NCBI GenBank assembly: GCA_035048495.1 | Contig: JASUTR010000086.1 | Span: 186,001 to 250,000, forward strand | Direction of reading: 5' to 3' | DNA: 64,000 bases | DNA from: Euptelea pleiosperma | Lineage: Eukaryota > Streptophyta > Magnoliopsida > Ranunculales > Eupteleaceae | In this document: piece after piece, positions 44,701-55,761 of the stretch | Numbering within the stretch: position 1 is the stretch's first letter | Layout: every line of letters begins with the position of its first letter | Program-made: the position numbers and the translations under genes | Notes under the pieces: generated by a model | Databases searched by the model: none | Seen by the model: only the letters and a program-made list of their open reading frames with translations | Told to the model about the DNA's origin: nothing

Positions 44701-47570
44701 GGAGCAGATGGAGTAGAAATAGGTGTCACAGAAGACACGGATTGAAGAGGTTTGACTTCAGTAGGTAAAGGAAGGATGGGTTCTCTGGCCATGGTTATCA
44801 GAGGCTCGAACTCGATGAGAGGAGCGGGGATCTCTATCAGTGGAGCAGTCTCCAAAAGATCATTGAGATCAGAAATAGCTGACTCTGTTGCAAAGTCAGC
44901 TCCAAAGTGTTCTAGACACTGCTTAAGAATATCTTCGGTGGAGTCCGGGATTAGACTCTCAACGGCACACATTTCATCGGTCACTTCGCGATCGGCATCT
45001 TGTTGCATTAAACGAAAGATGTTGACCTCAGCTTTGAGGTTACCGAAAGCAATAGACATGTTTCCGTCCCGGCACCCGATGTGTGCGTTCGCGGTGGCAA
45101 GGAATGGACGGCCTAAGATGACCGGAATGCGGTTATCCTGACACGGCTCGGTGTCGAGAATGATAAAGTCCACAGGATAGTAAAAGTCAGCGACTTTTAC
45201 TAGGACATCTTCAATGATTCCTCTTGGAATCTTGATGGACTGATCAGCCAATTTCAGGGTGACATTGGTAGGCTTCATATCTTTCAGTCCTAACTGCTGA
45301 TATACCGAGAATGGTATGAGGTTAACGCTAGCCCCTAAATCTAGCAAGGCAGTGCAGCTAAAGTTGTCACCAATTTCACATTGGACAGTTGGGCTACCTG
45401 GATCCTTGTGTTTGATCACACTGTTGCGTTGAATGAACGCGGTAGCTTTTTCGGCCAAGAAGGCAGCTTTGGGTACATGAGTACGCCGCTTAACTGTGCA
45501 CAAGTCCTTGAGGAATTTGGCATAGGAAGGGATTTGCTTGATAGCAGAAAGGAATGGGATATTGATCTGGACGTCTTTAAAGACATCTAAGATCTCAGAG
45601 AATTGCTGATCCCGCTTATCTTGGACAAGTCTGTCCGGGAAGGGAGGCTTTACTCGACAAATGGGTTTGTCTTTAGCCTTAGATTTCTGCACAGGGATAT
45701 CTGATGTTGGTGGAGAGGTGGATGAAGCAGAGGTAGGATTAGGACTAGTTTCCTCTGTGCGAGTGATGGGTGCCGGAGATGGCACCGGTGGTGGTTGGAC
45801 TCCCATGTCCACAGTTTTTCCAGATCGTAGGGTGGTTACAGCTTGCACCTCCCCTTGGCACTTCTCATTCTGGCTTTGAGATTGAGATCCGATCTCATAT
45901 ACTGCCCCTTTGGCATTTCCTTTAGGGTTGGCAATGGGTTGGCTAGGAAAGATGCCTTTAGCTTTCTCAGCTTCCAGGTTGCCTAAGCGTTGCTCTAGAC
46001 GAAGCATGGATTGCTGTTGCTGTTGCTCTAGGCGTTGCATAGATTGTTGTTGCTGAGTAATGAGTTGAGCTAGAAGGTCTTCGATACCAGATTTGGGGAC
46101 CGACTGTTGGGGAACAGCTAAAGGGAGTTGAGGCACCAATTCGCGACTCGAGCTCATTGGGGCATTATAGTTATAGGCTGGAGAATTAGTTGGGACAATC
46201 GGTTGGTTCTGAAAGTTCTGGGGAACTCTTTGCTGATTCTGAAATGTGCTCTGTTGTCCAGAGTATTGACCCTGTTGGAATTGCTGGTTCTGAGTAGATG
46301 GGTACTGATTCTGCTGGTACTGACCCTGATTGAATTGCCTATTGGGTTGATTGAACCCAGGAGGATACATGCCCTGAGGTTGACGTGGAGGTTGAGCTTG
46401 TGGTTGAGTAGACTGAGGTCTCCAAGAGAAGTTAGGGTGGTTTCTCGTGTCCGGATGATAAGATTGACTATACGAGTTCTGAGTGGGTGGTTTGTATGTG
46501 CTGAAAGCACAAACTTCTTCCTGAAGAGGATTAGACCATCCTTCATTTAAAGGACAATGCTCAGTAGTATGGGAGGGTTGCAGACAGAGGGTGCAAGATT
46601 CCATAGGGCTCTCGTGTCCCACATGCATGATTGGGGTAGATTGTTGAGTAGGCTTTTGTACAGACACAGCCAGTGCCGAGACTGACTTGCTTAACTCTTG
46701 AATGACAGATCGAAGCTCAGTATCAGCTGTAGCATCATGTCCCTTGGTTGTCCTTTGGACCGAAGTGGTTCGACTAAACTCTGAGTCAGTCGTCCAATGT
46801 TGAGAGTTTTCTCCTAACTCTCCCAAGAATTTGTATGCATCGGTCGGAGTTTGGTGCAGGAATTTTCCTTGGCACATTGACTCTACCATGGTCCGGGACT
46901 CATCAGTAAGTCCCTTGTAGAAGACGTGGACAAGATTGCCCTTGTCGATGCTATGGTGGGGACACTTAGTCAAGTAGTCTTGGAATCTATCCCATGCTTC
47001 AAAAAATTTCTCATCGGACTTCTGTCTAAAGTCCTGAATGAGTTGCTTCATTTGGTTGGTCCGAGTCATGGGGTAGAATTTAGACATGAATTTGCCCACC
47101 AACTCTTTCCAACTGCTGATTGAATCAGCGGGTAAGGAGTATAGCCAATCTGAGGCTCGATCTTTGAGCGAGAATGGGAAAACTCGCAGACGGACATTGT
47201 CATCATCCAGGTTCTGATTTTTGAAAAGTAGGATGACATGTTGGAATTCCCTAATATGGGAATATGGGTCTTCTCTTGGGAGACCACGAAAGGTTGGCAG
47301 CATTTGGATCGTCTGTGGCCTGATCTCAAACTGTACCGCCGTAGTAGGTGGGAGAACAATGCAAGTGGGCGGATTGGCAGAGATAGGAGCGAACGTCTCG
47401 ATAAGAGGTCGTTCGACTGCCATGACTACAAAGGTAGTAGTACTGGGGGAGGCGGGTGGGGAAAGAGATGGGGAAGAATTCAGTGGAGGATCCACTGTAG
47501 GGACGTGATTCTCAGATCGAACCAAGCGTTTGTTCGGACGATTCCAAACGGGCATACGCGAATGAGGCAA
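41790..47570 (-). CDS. Copy B Gag-Pol polyprotein, intact (1926 aa)
   Basis: Single open frame with all retrotransposition enzymes. Gag: capsid-like domain about 130-240 ([20 protein letters not shown]), CCHC knuckle C326-x2-C329-x4-H334-x4-C339, then a Q/N/P-rich spacer with [11 protein letters not shown] repeats (about 345-560). Protease: DLGAS at 744-748, the lineage's variant of DTGA. RT about 1040-1225 with FMDD at 1204-1207. RNase H: CDAS D1353, TEKELLA about 1391-1397, YTDH D1419. Integrase: H1560, H1567, C1598, C1601, then D1630, D1689 and E1725 (35 residues between the last two), and GPY at 1870-1872; no chromodomain follows. B-specific changes are YWLTLF (P in A and C) and GQLEVSN (V in A and C) next to the catalytic Glu. 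Between L3 with its PBS and the tract at L2, B has every part of an autonomous element. Confidence 0.95.
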   Translation of the reverse strand: MPHSRMPVWNRPNKRLVRSENHVPTVDPPLNSSPSLSPPASPSTTTFVVMAVERPLIETFAPISANPPTCIVLPPTTAVQFEIRPQTIQMLPTFRGLPREDPYSHIREFQHVILLFKNQNLDDDNVRLRVFPFSLKDRASDWLYSLPADSISSWKELVGKFMSKFYPMTRTNQMKQLIQDFRQKSDEKFFEAWDRFQDYLTKCPHHSIDKGNLVHVFYKGLTDESRTMVESMCQGKFLHQTPTDAYKFLGELGENSQHWTTDSEFSRTTSVQRTTKGHDATADTELRSVIQELSKSVSALAVSVQKPTQQSTPIMHVGHESPMESCTLCLQPSHTTEHCPLNEGWSNPLQEEVCAFSTYKPPTQNSYSQSYHPDTRNHPNFSWRPQSTQPQAQPPRQPQGMYPPGFNQPNRQFNQGQYQQNQYPSTQNQQFQQGQYSGQQSTFQNQQRVPQNFQNQPIVPTNSPAYNYNAPMSSSRELVPQLPLAVPQQSVPKSGIEDLLAQLITQQQQSMQRLEQQQQQSMLRLEQRLGNLEAEKAKGIFPSQPIANPKGNAKGAVYEIGSQSQSQNEKCQGEVQAVTTLRSGKTVDMGVQPPPVPSPAPITRTEETSPNPTSASSTSPPTSDIPVQKSKAKDKPICRVKPPFPDRLVQDKRDQQFSEILDVFKDVQINIPFLSAIKQIPSYAKFLKDLCTVKRRTHVPKAAFLAEKATAFIQRNSVIKHKDPGSPTVQCEIGDNFSCTALLDLGASVNLIPFSVYQQLGLKDMKPTNVTLKLADQSIKIPRGIIEDVLVKVADFYYPVDFIILDTEPCQDNRIPVILGRPFLATANAHIGCRDGNMSIAFGNLKAEVNIFRLMQQDADREVTDEMCAVESLIPDSTEDILKQCLEHFGADFATESAISDLNDLLETAPLIEIPAPLIEFEPLITMAREPILPLPTEVKPLQSVSSVTPISTPSAPILELKPLPTDLSYAYLGPKETYPVILASALSASERKKLLELLNEHKSAIGWTIDDIRGIDPSVCQHHIYLEDESKTSREHQRRLNPVLKDVVRDEVLKLLDAGIIYPISDSKWVSPIHVVPKKAGFTVVENENKEMVTQRLKKGWRVCIDYRRLNTNTRKDHFPLPFIDQMLERLAGHSYYCFLDGYSGYNQIPIAPEDHEKTTFTCPFGTFAYKRMPFGLCNAPATFQRCMMSIFSDMVEKFLEVFMDDFSVFGSSFDDCLNHLGLVLQRCQDKRLVLNWEKCHFMVKKGIVLGHVISHQGIEVDKAKIDIISTLPIPKSVRDIRSFLGHGGFYRRFIKDFSQIARPLSHLLAKDSPFDFNADCVKAFERLKSELTTAPIIRPPDWTLPFEVMCDASDYALGAVLGQRVDKRSHVIYYASKTLNSAQMNYSTTEKELLAVVFALDKFRQYLLATKVVVYTDHAALRYLMSKKETKPRLIRWILLLQEFDLEIKDKKGTENVVADHLSRLTLESSFDTQPIPETFPDEQLFAISVNPWYADIVNYLVTEEMPSHWSKQDKSQFLARVKYYSWDDPYLYKYCPDQIIRLCVPESDQLSILSSCHDQPCGGHFSTKKTAEKVLQCGFYWLTLFKDAHIYCKTCPNCQHLGRISQRNMMPLTPIQVDEIFDIWGIDFMGPFPVSYGFEYILLAVDYVSKWIEAIPTKTNDHKVVVKFLKEFIFARFGAPKAIISDGGTHFCNKIFENLMKKYGVTHKVALAYHPQTSGQLEVSNRQIKQILEKTVNTTRKDWSTRLTDALWAYRTAYKTPLNMSPYRLIFGKPCHLPVEIEHRALWAIKKLNFDLDSAGEERKLQMNELEELRNDAYNLSKNYKAKMKWIHDKSILRKEFHPGQKVLLYNSRLHLFPGKLKSRWTGPYTVTAVTPFGAITIEDPKDHSSFQVNGQRLKQFHELDVLFIQTFEIDLIDPTYVD

Positions 47571-49251
47571 GCTCTGTACTTGGCAAAAAGTTGCCAGAGA
47601 GGAACACTATCCTAAATGATGCACACCAAGCACAGATAATCCTATTCTAAGCAATCAGGATATATTTTAGGAATTATCTTTGTTAGTTCTGGGGCTAGAG
47701 TAGATTATGACAGTGGGCGGACCACTGGTTTATCTTTTAACCGCTGGACTAACTGTTTTGCACTCAGAGGTTCTCACCAGGCTACACTCTTCAGAGCGAA
47801 TCCTTTAGTACTAACTCTAGTTAACAACAAGGCAATCCGAAGCCTAGACAGACGTGCGGCACAATGGCTGACTTAAGTACGTCCCAGACTAACCGGATTG
47901 GTCAAGTGGATAAGAAGAGTTTTCCCTCGGGTTAAGCTAGGGTTGATGCGTGTTCCTAGTCCACACGCAACTAATCGCCGAATAGTCCAAGATGCCACGT
48001 CGAGCTCAGTGTACTTGAGTAGCAGGGACTTATGGGTGTGTTAGACAACAGGGACCCGCGCTCGTGGTCTTATTTCGATTGGATGTTAAGCGGGTTCGCT
48101 TTGTGTGGATTTTTCCTCGAACACCGGGCTAATTGGCTCTACTTCTTGATTCTTTTTATTATAGATGGATCCTGGGGATCAATTTCAGCTGGAATGATGA
48201 GGTGGGTGATGAAATCCCACCAGTTTCAATTTGGAGCTGGGTCTGCTCTCTTAGAGTTGATTGATTAACGGCCACGCCATGCAAGTCGAATAAGCTTTTG
48301 CTAAAAAAACAAATAGACAAGCGGCAATGATGCACCCAATATGCTCTGTATCGCACTCAAGGCGAGGATAGAGACTTACCTCCCGTGGGCCACGCCACGG
48401 GGTCGCCTCCGTGGGTTAGAGAGGGGTATCCTAATGGGCTTGGGCCCGACTCCACCTCTTTGAGCTTTCGCTCTCTACCCACACTGGATCGTGTTCCTGC
48501 AGAAACAGTTAGATCGCACGGTCTAGGTATGTGGGATTTTATTTGGAAGATCCTTGCCTTTTTAGGGTTCACTGAACAAGCACTGAATTTAGGCAAGTTT
48601 TTGAATTAGTTTCCAAATTCGAGATGGGTTAAAATTTAGGAATTCCCAGATTGGAAAATACCTAGATTGGAATGTTTCCCGAACTGTGGAGATCTTCCAA
48701 GAAAGATTTGATTGCGAGATCCCTTATAATTTTGGGAAATTTCCCAAAATTGAAATTCTGCTAGATTTGGGATGTTTCCTTTTGCAGACTTTTCCAAATT
48801 CGGAAGGTTTCTAAAGATAGAAATTCTTCTAAAGAGGAAACTTCTAAAAGGGGAAACCCTAATTAAGCAGAGTTTCAAGATTTTGGAATCTTTCCAAAAA
48901 TCGCAAATCCTTGATTGGTGATTTCTAAAAATCTGCAGAATATAAAACCCTAATTTTTTTGAATTTTGATTTTTTAATTTTTTTTTTGTAATTTCCACTT
49001 AATCTAGGGTTTCTAAAAAACCCTAGAACAAGATCTAGCAGTTATATGGAAAGCAATAAAATTCCTAAATTATTACAAATTGCACTCGGCCTTCCGAGAC
49101 ATTAAAAATAGTAATTAAAAACTGCTAAAAATCACTAAAAACCAAAAATAGAAAGTTTCCCGAAAAGGTCAGGCTGTCCAAATTGAGCAGCTTTTCGCTT
49201 CAGCAACTTTCCAATTCCGTCTTTACGTCCTTTTTCGCACTTCCGGTCACC
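47571..49251 (-). other. Untranslated leader of copy B
   Basis: Same layout as in A: 24-bp palindrome at 48728-48751 and the 117-nt block with splice-like edges at 48380-48496. Confidence 0.75.
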
Positions 49252-49269
49252 CGAGCGGCAGCGGCGCCA
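49252..49269 (-). other. Primer-binding site of copy B
   Basis: TGGCGCCGCTGCCGCTCG on the minus strand, two bases inside L3. Confidence 0.8.
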
Positions 49270-49271
49270 TT

Positions 49272-52200
49272 TGAAAGTAGGTATTTTCCGCGTCGTTGGT
49301 TACGGAAACCCTAGAATCAACAAGATTTGTAATTTGTATCCGATTATCCTGCAAAATTGACAGATTTGTATAGGGATTTCGTGTCGGATGTCGATCCGCA
49401 CTCGGGATTAGTCGGATTAGCGCGAATAAGAATCATAAAATGACGGAGTATGCTAAAGAACTCGATGGGAGGATGAGAGGGATGGATCGAAGTTTAAAAC
49501 ATGATTTTTTTTTTTTTATTTTAATTTCAGAGATCGATTATTAATAAAAGAGCTTAATAAACAAATAAAGTCAAAATTGTTATTCATAAAAAAATTATCA
49601 CGAACAAGCACTCATAAGAAAACTTATTTTATTGAATCCAAATAAACCGTTTACATTCACTAAAGAAATAATTAAAACAAACCTAAAAAGCATGAAACAT
49701 AGAGAGAGAAAACTAGAGAGAGAAGCTCACCTTTTGATCTCACCTTGAGATGGGAGGAATTGAAGATCTTGATCTCCAAGCTAGAAGGTGGAGATGCGAA
49801 CGGTGGTAATGTTTAGCAGCTTTGATGGATGGATGGCTGGAGCACTAGCTAGGAGAAGAGGAGTCAGGCTGATCTGCACATGCAAGTGGGCAAAGGTGCA
49901 AGCCGAGAAAGAAGGTTGGATTGCATGGGGGCGCATTGTTGGTTGCAAAGTGGAGGGCTGTTATGGTGGCAAGGTGAAGAGCAGGTGGTTGACTCTAGCA
50001 GGTCTTGGACGAAGTGAAGTGGATGGTACTTCCAGCAGGTGATGGACTGTGTAGTGGCTGGGCGATGGTGAGACGGTGGTGCTCCACCTTAAGAAGGAAG
50101 GCTTGGTGGAGTCCGTGGAGGAGCAGCAATGGAAGGTGGGGCGAAGGAGACAAAGAAGAGGACGCTCCTGCCTTCCTCTTCTCCTCTCTTCTCCTTCTCT
50201 TCTTCTTCTTCTTCCTTTTCTTTTTTTTTTTTTTTCTTTCTTCTTTCCTGGTTCTTGAGTGAAATGGAGAGGAAGAAGAGGATGATGGCAGCTGAGATAT
50301 GGATTGAGGGGGGTGAGAGCTGCAGCTACCGGAGTTGCAGGTTCGTCAATTTTGATGGTGGGTGCACGTGGTGTGCTGGCTGACTTGGTGAAGACGGTGG
50401 TTCACCTGCTGATCGTGATCGTGATCGTGATGAGATGAAGGGCACCTTGAAGACGTTGCTGTTGCTGCCAGTGAGGTGGAACGTGAAGGAGAGGTGGAGG
50501 CGCTGGCCTGCTGCTTCTAGGTGAGGTCGTGAAGAAGGTGGAACACGCTGGACGTTAAGTGATCCAGCAGCCAAGGAGGAAGGCTGGAGATCAACGGTCA
50601 GAGGTTCAAGGGTGAAAGGGAGGAGATGTGGGGAGAAAAAGAGAGGGGCGTGGAAGGGAGAGCACAGGAGCTGTGCCGGCGTTAATGGAGGTCGCCGGAG
50701 TTGCAACCTGCAACTCCGGTGATCTAAAAAAAAATTTTTTTTTTTTTTTTTTTTTTTTTTCTTTCAAGGTGAAGTGTAGTTCGTGGGCTGGGCGGTGCAC
50801 ACCAACAGCTGTAGCCTTGAAGGCTTGCTGCTATGATGTGTTGCAGCTGCAGGTGACCAAGAAGGAGATTCTCCTTCTCCTTTTCTTCTTCTTCCCACCT
50901 TCTTCTCTCTTCTTTTTATTTTGCTTTTCTGGTTTTTTTTTTTTTTTTTGTTTTGCTGTGTTGTGCAGCAATGGCTGGATGTGCAGACCGTGAAGTAACA
51001 ACGGTGGAGGAGATGAGGCGGTGGTGCACCTGCAAGTTGCTGGTGCGTTCGGTGATAATGATCCCAAAGGAGGACAGGACGATGGAGGAGATGAGGAGAG
51101 GGAGGCGAAGATGGAAGTGCTGTGGGCGGTGAAGTGGGAACGACTAGGAAAAAGTATGGAGAGAAGGGTGGAGGACGGCTGCTAGGGTTTTTGGGTCTAT
51201 GGAATGGGAGAGTGTGGAGAGGAGAAGATGGTGGGTGATGGCTAGGGTTTTATCCTGAAACGTGGTGATTAGGATTGAATGTAAGGAGAGGGGGCCAGCA
51301 ATGAAATATCCTTCCTTTTTATAGGAACCGTGGGTTTCTTTATTAGAAACCCATGGTTTCTAATTTCTCTTAAGTGGAAGGCCTTCTCTCCAACGGTTCT
51401 AGCTTAAAGTGGGCCCACAATGATTTATTAATGAAGAACATTTACAAAAAAAATCTTCCCACAAAAAGAAACTTTTATTTGGCAAACCTTCTTAGTTTTG
51501 TTCAAAATGGTAACAAGATTTTCTTCCTTTAAAACTTCCTTCTTTTGGATAAAGTATTTGCCATATATAAAACATCTAGGGTTTTATTTCCAAATCTTGG
51601 GAGAGTTCCCCTTTCGGGTGAAATAGAGAGATGTTCTATAATAAAGGCTGTGGGGTACACTAAATGACTAGGCCATTGGTCACTGCTAATGGGCCCGCGT
51701 GTTATCTTGGCTTAGGCCCATAGTGTTTGAATATGAAGTGATGAAAGCCATTGGATTTTGAGATGGTGAGATGGATGATCAGGAGAATGACTGAATGATC
51801 GTACGGTAGAGATGGATGGTGATGATCGGGCGATGGATATTGGCTAAGGTAGGCCATAGGATTGAGTGACTAATGAGGGAGAGAGGATCGGATGATTTGG
51901 ATTGTGAGCAGAGAGAGAGTGAGGATCTAGAGGAAAGAGAAAATATTACAAAATAAAGAGAAAATGCTAGCAGAAGGTCTTGAACCCTGGTCTTTGACTT
52001 GGTCTTCTTCATGCTTCACCAACTAAGCAATTCTTTGACTTGTGTTAGTTGGTCAAGCTTTAATGCCTTTATTCTCTTCTCTTGGGGCTTGATTCTTTCT
52101 CTCTCTTGGTCTTTTCCCAGGCTCTTCCGACTCTCTAGCTTTTCCCGCTCTTGGTCTACATTTTCTTATCCTCAGCCTACTGGCTCATGAGCTGTGATTG

Positions 52201-52488
52201 TAGGTTCTGGAGGTTGGTTGTGGGCCCACATTCCCGAGAATTGTCCCATCGGGGTTTCCTGCGACAGAAGAAGCGCGTAATGAGACTTTATCAGAACAAC
52301 TCAATGTCTAGACTTCCAAAAAATGTGTTTAATGCATGCAAATATACCATTTCGTCCAGAAAAGTGTGTTCTACGCAACAGAAGAGACTCTTACGTAGAA
52401 AAATAGGTAAATAGAGTATTTTACGTAAGAGAATGCAATAACGCTAAAAGGATAATTGCTTAAAATAAGCACTTTTGAGCGAATATCA
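49272..52488 (-). repeat. LTR L3 (5' LTR of copy B)
   Basis: 3217 bp. The outer end is followed by TAATG (52489-52493), the right target-site copy. TATA box 51314-51325, MSA-like site 51389-51399, hairpin 51332-51352, U5 hairpin 50695-50719, tRNA-like D-arm 52013-52028, candidate intron 49349-49743. Confidence 0.93.
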
Positions 52489-52532
52489 TAATGCTAAAAG
52501 GATAATAGCACTTTTGAGCAAATATCACAGCA

Positions 52533-52904
52533 TCGATTACAGACGACTCAACACCAACACTAGGAAGGACCGTTTTCCTTTACCCTTCATAGACCAGATG
52601 TTGGAGAAACTAGCAGGTCACTCCTATTACTGCTTCCTTGATGGTTACTCAGGGTATAATCAAATACCCATAGCCCCTAAGGATCACGAGAAGACAACTT
52701 TCACCTGTCCCTTTGGCACTTTTGCCTACAAGCGCATGCCCTTTGGCCTCTGCAATGCACCCGTGATCTTTCAAAGGTGTATGATGAGCATATTCTCTGA
52801 CATGGTGGAAAAATTCCTCGAAGTCTTTATGGATGACTTCTCAGTTTTTGGGTCATCCTTTGATGACTGTCTGAACCATCTAGGGCTTGTACTTCAACGT
52901 TGTC
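52533..52904 (+). pseudogene. Element D pol fragment 2 (RT core)
   Basis: Open for the whole fragment: from [13 protein letters not shown] through [11 protein letters not shown] and MPFGLCNAP to FMDDFSVFG and LGLVLQRC, matching C residues about 1121-1243. It continues fragment 1 directly after removal of solo LTR S and ends at the left edge of element C. Differences from C include NAPVIFQ for NAPATFQ. The FMDD catalytic pair is kept, but flanking pol is broken, so it is a relic. Confidence 0.92.
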
Positions 52905-54528
52905 TGATATTCGCTCAAAAGTGCTTATTTTAAGCACTTATCCTGTTAGCGTTATCGCACTCTCCTACGTAAAACTGCTCTAATTATCCACTTTTCTACG
53001 TAAGAGTCTATCTCATTGCGTAAAACACACTTTTCTGGACGAAATGGTATATTTGCATGCATTAAACACATTTTTGGAAGTCTAGATATAAAGCCGTTCT
53101 GATTGAGTCTCATTACGCGCTTCTTTTGTCGCAGGAAACCCGATCAGACGGTTCTCAAGACTGGTGGGCCCACAATCAACCTACAATGCCTTTAATCAAA
53201 GCATAAAGAGCCAGTGGACTTGGACAAAAAGATGTAGGCCAAAGACGGGAGAGCCAGAGAGTCGGAAAAGCCTGAGAGAAGATTAAGAGAGAAGGAGAGG
53301 CAAGCCCTCAAAGAAGAGACTAAGGAGATTAAAGCTTATCAACTAACACAAGATGAGGACTTGCTCAATTGGTAAAGCATGCAGAAGACCAAGTCAAAGA
53401 CCAAGAGCACTAATTGGGAAATGTTGATGGCATGCGGGCCCAAAATCGACCACAAAAGTCATTATCAAAGCTGAAATAGCCTAACAAGCTAAGGCAAGAA
53501 GATATGCGCCAAGAGTAGGCCGAGCCAAAGGATAATCAAAGAGCCAGTGGACACACAAATTGCGACACATGATTCCATGGATTGGCCGAGGTAACGAGCC
53601 AAAGATATATGTGGGCCAAGGCTATACAAGTTGCAGGGCAAGTGGTGACCTCATAGCATGAGACAACATGAAATTCAAAAGATCTTGATAGTTTTGTGGA
53701 GAACAACTTCTCATTAGCTTCAATGGGCCCAAGCCCATATCCTAGAACCAAAAATAAAACTCCAATGGACAAGAAGCTAAAGATGCATGGGATAATATCC
53801 TACCTAATGAAGAAGAGGGTGGACGGATAATCTACTACACAAAGAAATATCCTCCATTGGAGGTATTGATAGGGTGCATCTCACCTTATTGGGGAGAGGA
53901 CAAGTTGGACCAAGGGAAGGAAAAGACAAGTAGAAGCTGAAGTTGCTAAAGTGGGGTCCATATTGCAAGGGTGGCAGCAAGGCCATGAGGCAAAGGGGGC
54001 AGCCATGCACTTGCTGAAGTGCTAAGGTAAGGGCCCATGGGCTTAGCAATGTGTAAAGAGGCCAAGCCATTTGAAAATGCATGGGATTAATTCCCATGTA
54101 TTTGTTGCCCATCACATAGTGGGGTCCACAAGAGGAGAAAGAGAAGGGAGCTCTCTCTCTCTTGACCGTCTCTCTTCCTCCCTGATTTCTATTTTGGCCC
54201 AAACCGTTTCCTCCATAAAAGGAAACCCACTCTTTCCTTTTGCATTGGGACGCCTCCTCCAAAAATAACTCTCCACGTTTTTACCCTAATCTCACTCTCT
54301 CCATCTCAACTCTCTCTCACCACTTTCTCTAACCTAGTCGCCCTCTCCATCGTCTTTCAAAGAGCTGCAGTCTGCAACTCACTACCGCCCCTTGCTCTTC
54401 TCGCACCACCAAAGAAAAAAAAAATAGAAAAGAAAGGTAGAAGGAAGAGAAGAAAGGTGAGGATTCGTTGAAGACGCACCTCCCCTCTCCCATCTCCTAG
54501 CCGCCCTTCTCTTTTTGTGGACGACTTG

Positions 54529-54882
54529 CTAGTGTTGCAGGCGGCAACACCAGTCCCTGCAACCCTCTCGCCTTGCTACTTCTAATCACCTCCGTTAGAA
54601 CTAGCAGCATGCTCCTCTCCTTTGTGGTCGCCTAACCAGCAACCCTTTGTGCCCATACATTGCTGCTCTGCATCGCTTTCAACAACTACAGCATCTCCAA
54701 CCATAGCAGCTGCTACACTGCCCAGCCCCTTCTCCTACCGTTTCAACGCTAGCTGCTCCACCAACGGACCTGCACCTCACCACGTCCACTTGCTGCTGCA
54801 ACACCATTTCGTGGAAGACCAGCCTGCTGCACCTATTTCACCGCCTCTTGCCATTGATTCCGGCGAGAAGCTCGCCGGAATC
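54529..54882. other. Hairpins in the C LTR with compensated stems
   Basis: CTAGTGTTGC (54529-54538) faces GCAACACCAG (54544-54553) with one mismatch; the usual GAGTTGC/GCAACTC core is changed on both sides together. GATTCCGGCGAG (54856-54867) faces CTCGCCGGAATC (54871-54882), perfect over 12 bp. Confidence 0.55.
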
Positions 54883-55111
54883 TGCACTCCATCTTCAACA
54901 CTGCAACTCACCTCTGCCGGAACCATCACCAACGTCTCCCACTCACACTCCCACGTTCTCATCTCCTCCACGCCCATTCCATCTTCTCACAAAAGCCCAA
55001 GCCGTCACTCCCCATGGCTGGATTCACGTTCCATCTTCCCCCCTTGATACACTCCACCTCTTGAAACCGTTCTTTCCTTCCTTGATATTCATCTTCTCAA
55101 GAAAATAAAAC

Positions 55112-55112
<1 letters not shown>

Positions 55113-55157
<45 letters not shown>
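55113..55157. repeat. A-run of 45 in the C LTR
   Basis: Uninterrupted A homopolymer between the hairpins and the candidate splice donor. L1-L3 and I carry T/A runs in the equivalent transcribed half, in the other orientation on the plus strand. Confidence 0.9.
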
Positions 55158-55160
<3 letters not shown>

Positions 55161-55743
55161 TAAAGAAGAATGAAGGTGGGAAGAGGTAAAGCTTCTTGTC
55201 TTTAGTTGCTGCCCATCCTTGCTGATTCGTCTCCACTCCAAGGTAAGAGTTCTCTTCTCTCTCTAGATCTCTCCACTTTCTCTCTCCCCCATATTTTCTC
55301 TCTCTAGGATAGCCTTCTTCGATGTTTCTCTCTCTACATTTTCTCATTTCTCTCTCTAATTTTTATGGTTTTCTAGGTTAATTTTTGAATTTAGTTTGAT
55401 TTTGTAAGACTCATTGAGGATGAATAAAATTATTATTTTTGCATTTGTTAGTTTACTTTTGTGTTTTTGATTATTTGTGGTAATTTCTCTCTCTAAAAAT
55501 CACTAAGAATGTTTTAAATCCATCACCATTCTCACCTCTCCATGTTTTCTTGATAAAAATCCGTCATTTCATGTCGTTGAATTACGCAAACTAATCCCGA
55601 GTGCGGATCGACATCCGACACGAGCCACTGTACAACCCTGTGATTTTTGCAGGATTTGAGTGAAAAAGAATCGGATAATTACAAATATTGTTGAGATCTA
55701 GGATTTCCGAAACCAACGACGCGGAAAAAAACCTACTTTCAAA

Positions 55744-55761
55744 TGGCGCCGCTGCCGCTCG
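55744..55761 (+). other. Primer-binding site of element C
   Basis: TGGCGCCGCTGCCGCTCG, two bases (AA) after the LTR end CA at 55741; tRNA-Asp-like. Confidence 0.8.

Larger units (their letters stand above)
23956..52488 (-). mobile_element. Tandem array LTR-A-LTR-B-LTR of two Athila-type elements sharing the middle LTR (TSD TAATG)
   Basis: On the minus strand the order is L3 (49272-52488), internal B (39843-49271), L2 (36634-39842), internal A (27158-36633), L1 (23956-27157). L2 is both the 3' LTR of B (preceded by its polypurine tract) and the 5' LTR of A (followed by its PBS). A single pair of TAATG repeats flanks the whole 28,533-bp unit (23951-23955 and 52489-52493), and none is visible at internal junctions. 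The two internals are nearly identical. Each element alone would be about 15.9 kb. Confidence 0.93.
21315..52527 (-). mobile_element. Solo LTR S in element D RT, split by the tandem array (TSD CTGCA/CAGCA)
   Basis: Minus-oriented LTR: start TGAAAGTAGG at 21315, end GCAAATATCA at 52527. S sequence is 21315-23955 and 52494-52527 (about 2.7 kb). Left flank CTGCA (21310-21314) and right flank CAGCA (52528-52532) are the target copies with one change. S contains GAGTTGCA hairpins (22162-22185, 22262-22282, 22643-22664), GGCCTGCA-ATGG-TTGCAGGCC-type symmetry near 22561-22580, an AT microsatellite (about 23007-23023), a TATA-proximal hairpin (22959-22984), decayed MSA-like sites (23274-23323) and a tRNA-like T-arm (23489-23505). 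About 11 bp are missing near its 52510 end relative to other LTRs. Confidence 0.88.
52905..55741 (+). repeat. 5' LTR of element C
   Basis: 2837 bp. Near its start it has a 9-bp inverted repeat AAGTGCTTA-TTT-TAAGCACTT. A tRNA-like D-arm GCTC-AATTGGTA-AAGC (53363-53378) has the 23-nt spacer but a broken T-arm. There is a TATA-like CCATAAAAGG (about 54213-54222), a GTGTTGC/GCAACAC hairpin (54529-54553), a 12-bp hairpin (54856-54882), a run of 45 A (55113-55157), a donor AAG|GTAAGAG at 55243 and an acceptor ATTTTTGCAG ending at 55652. The centre does not align by eye with L1-L3. Confidence 0.9.
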
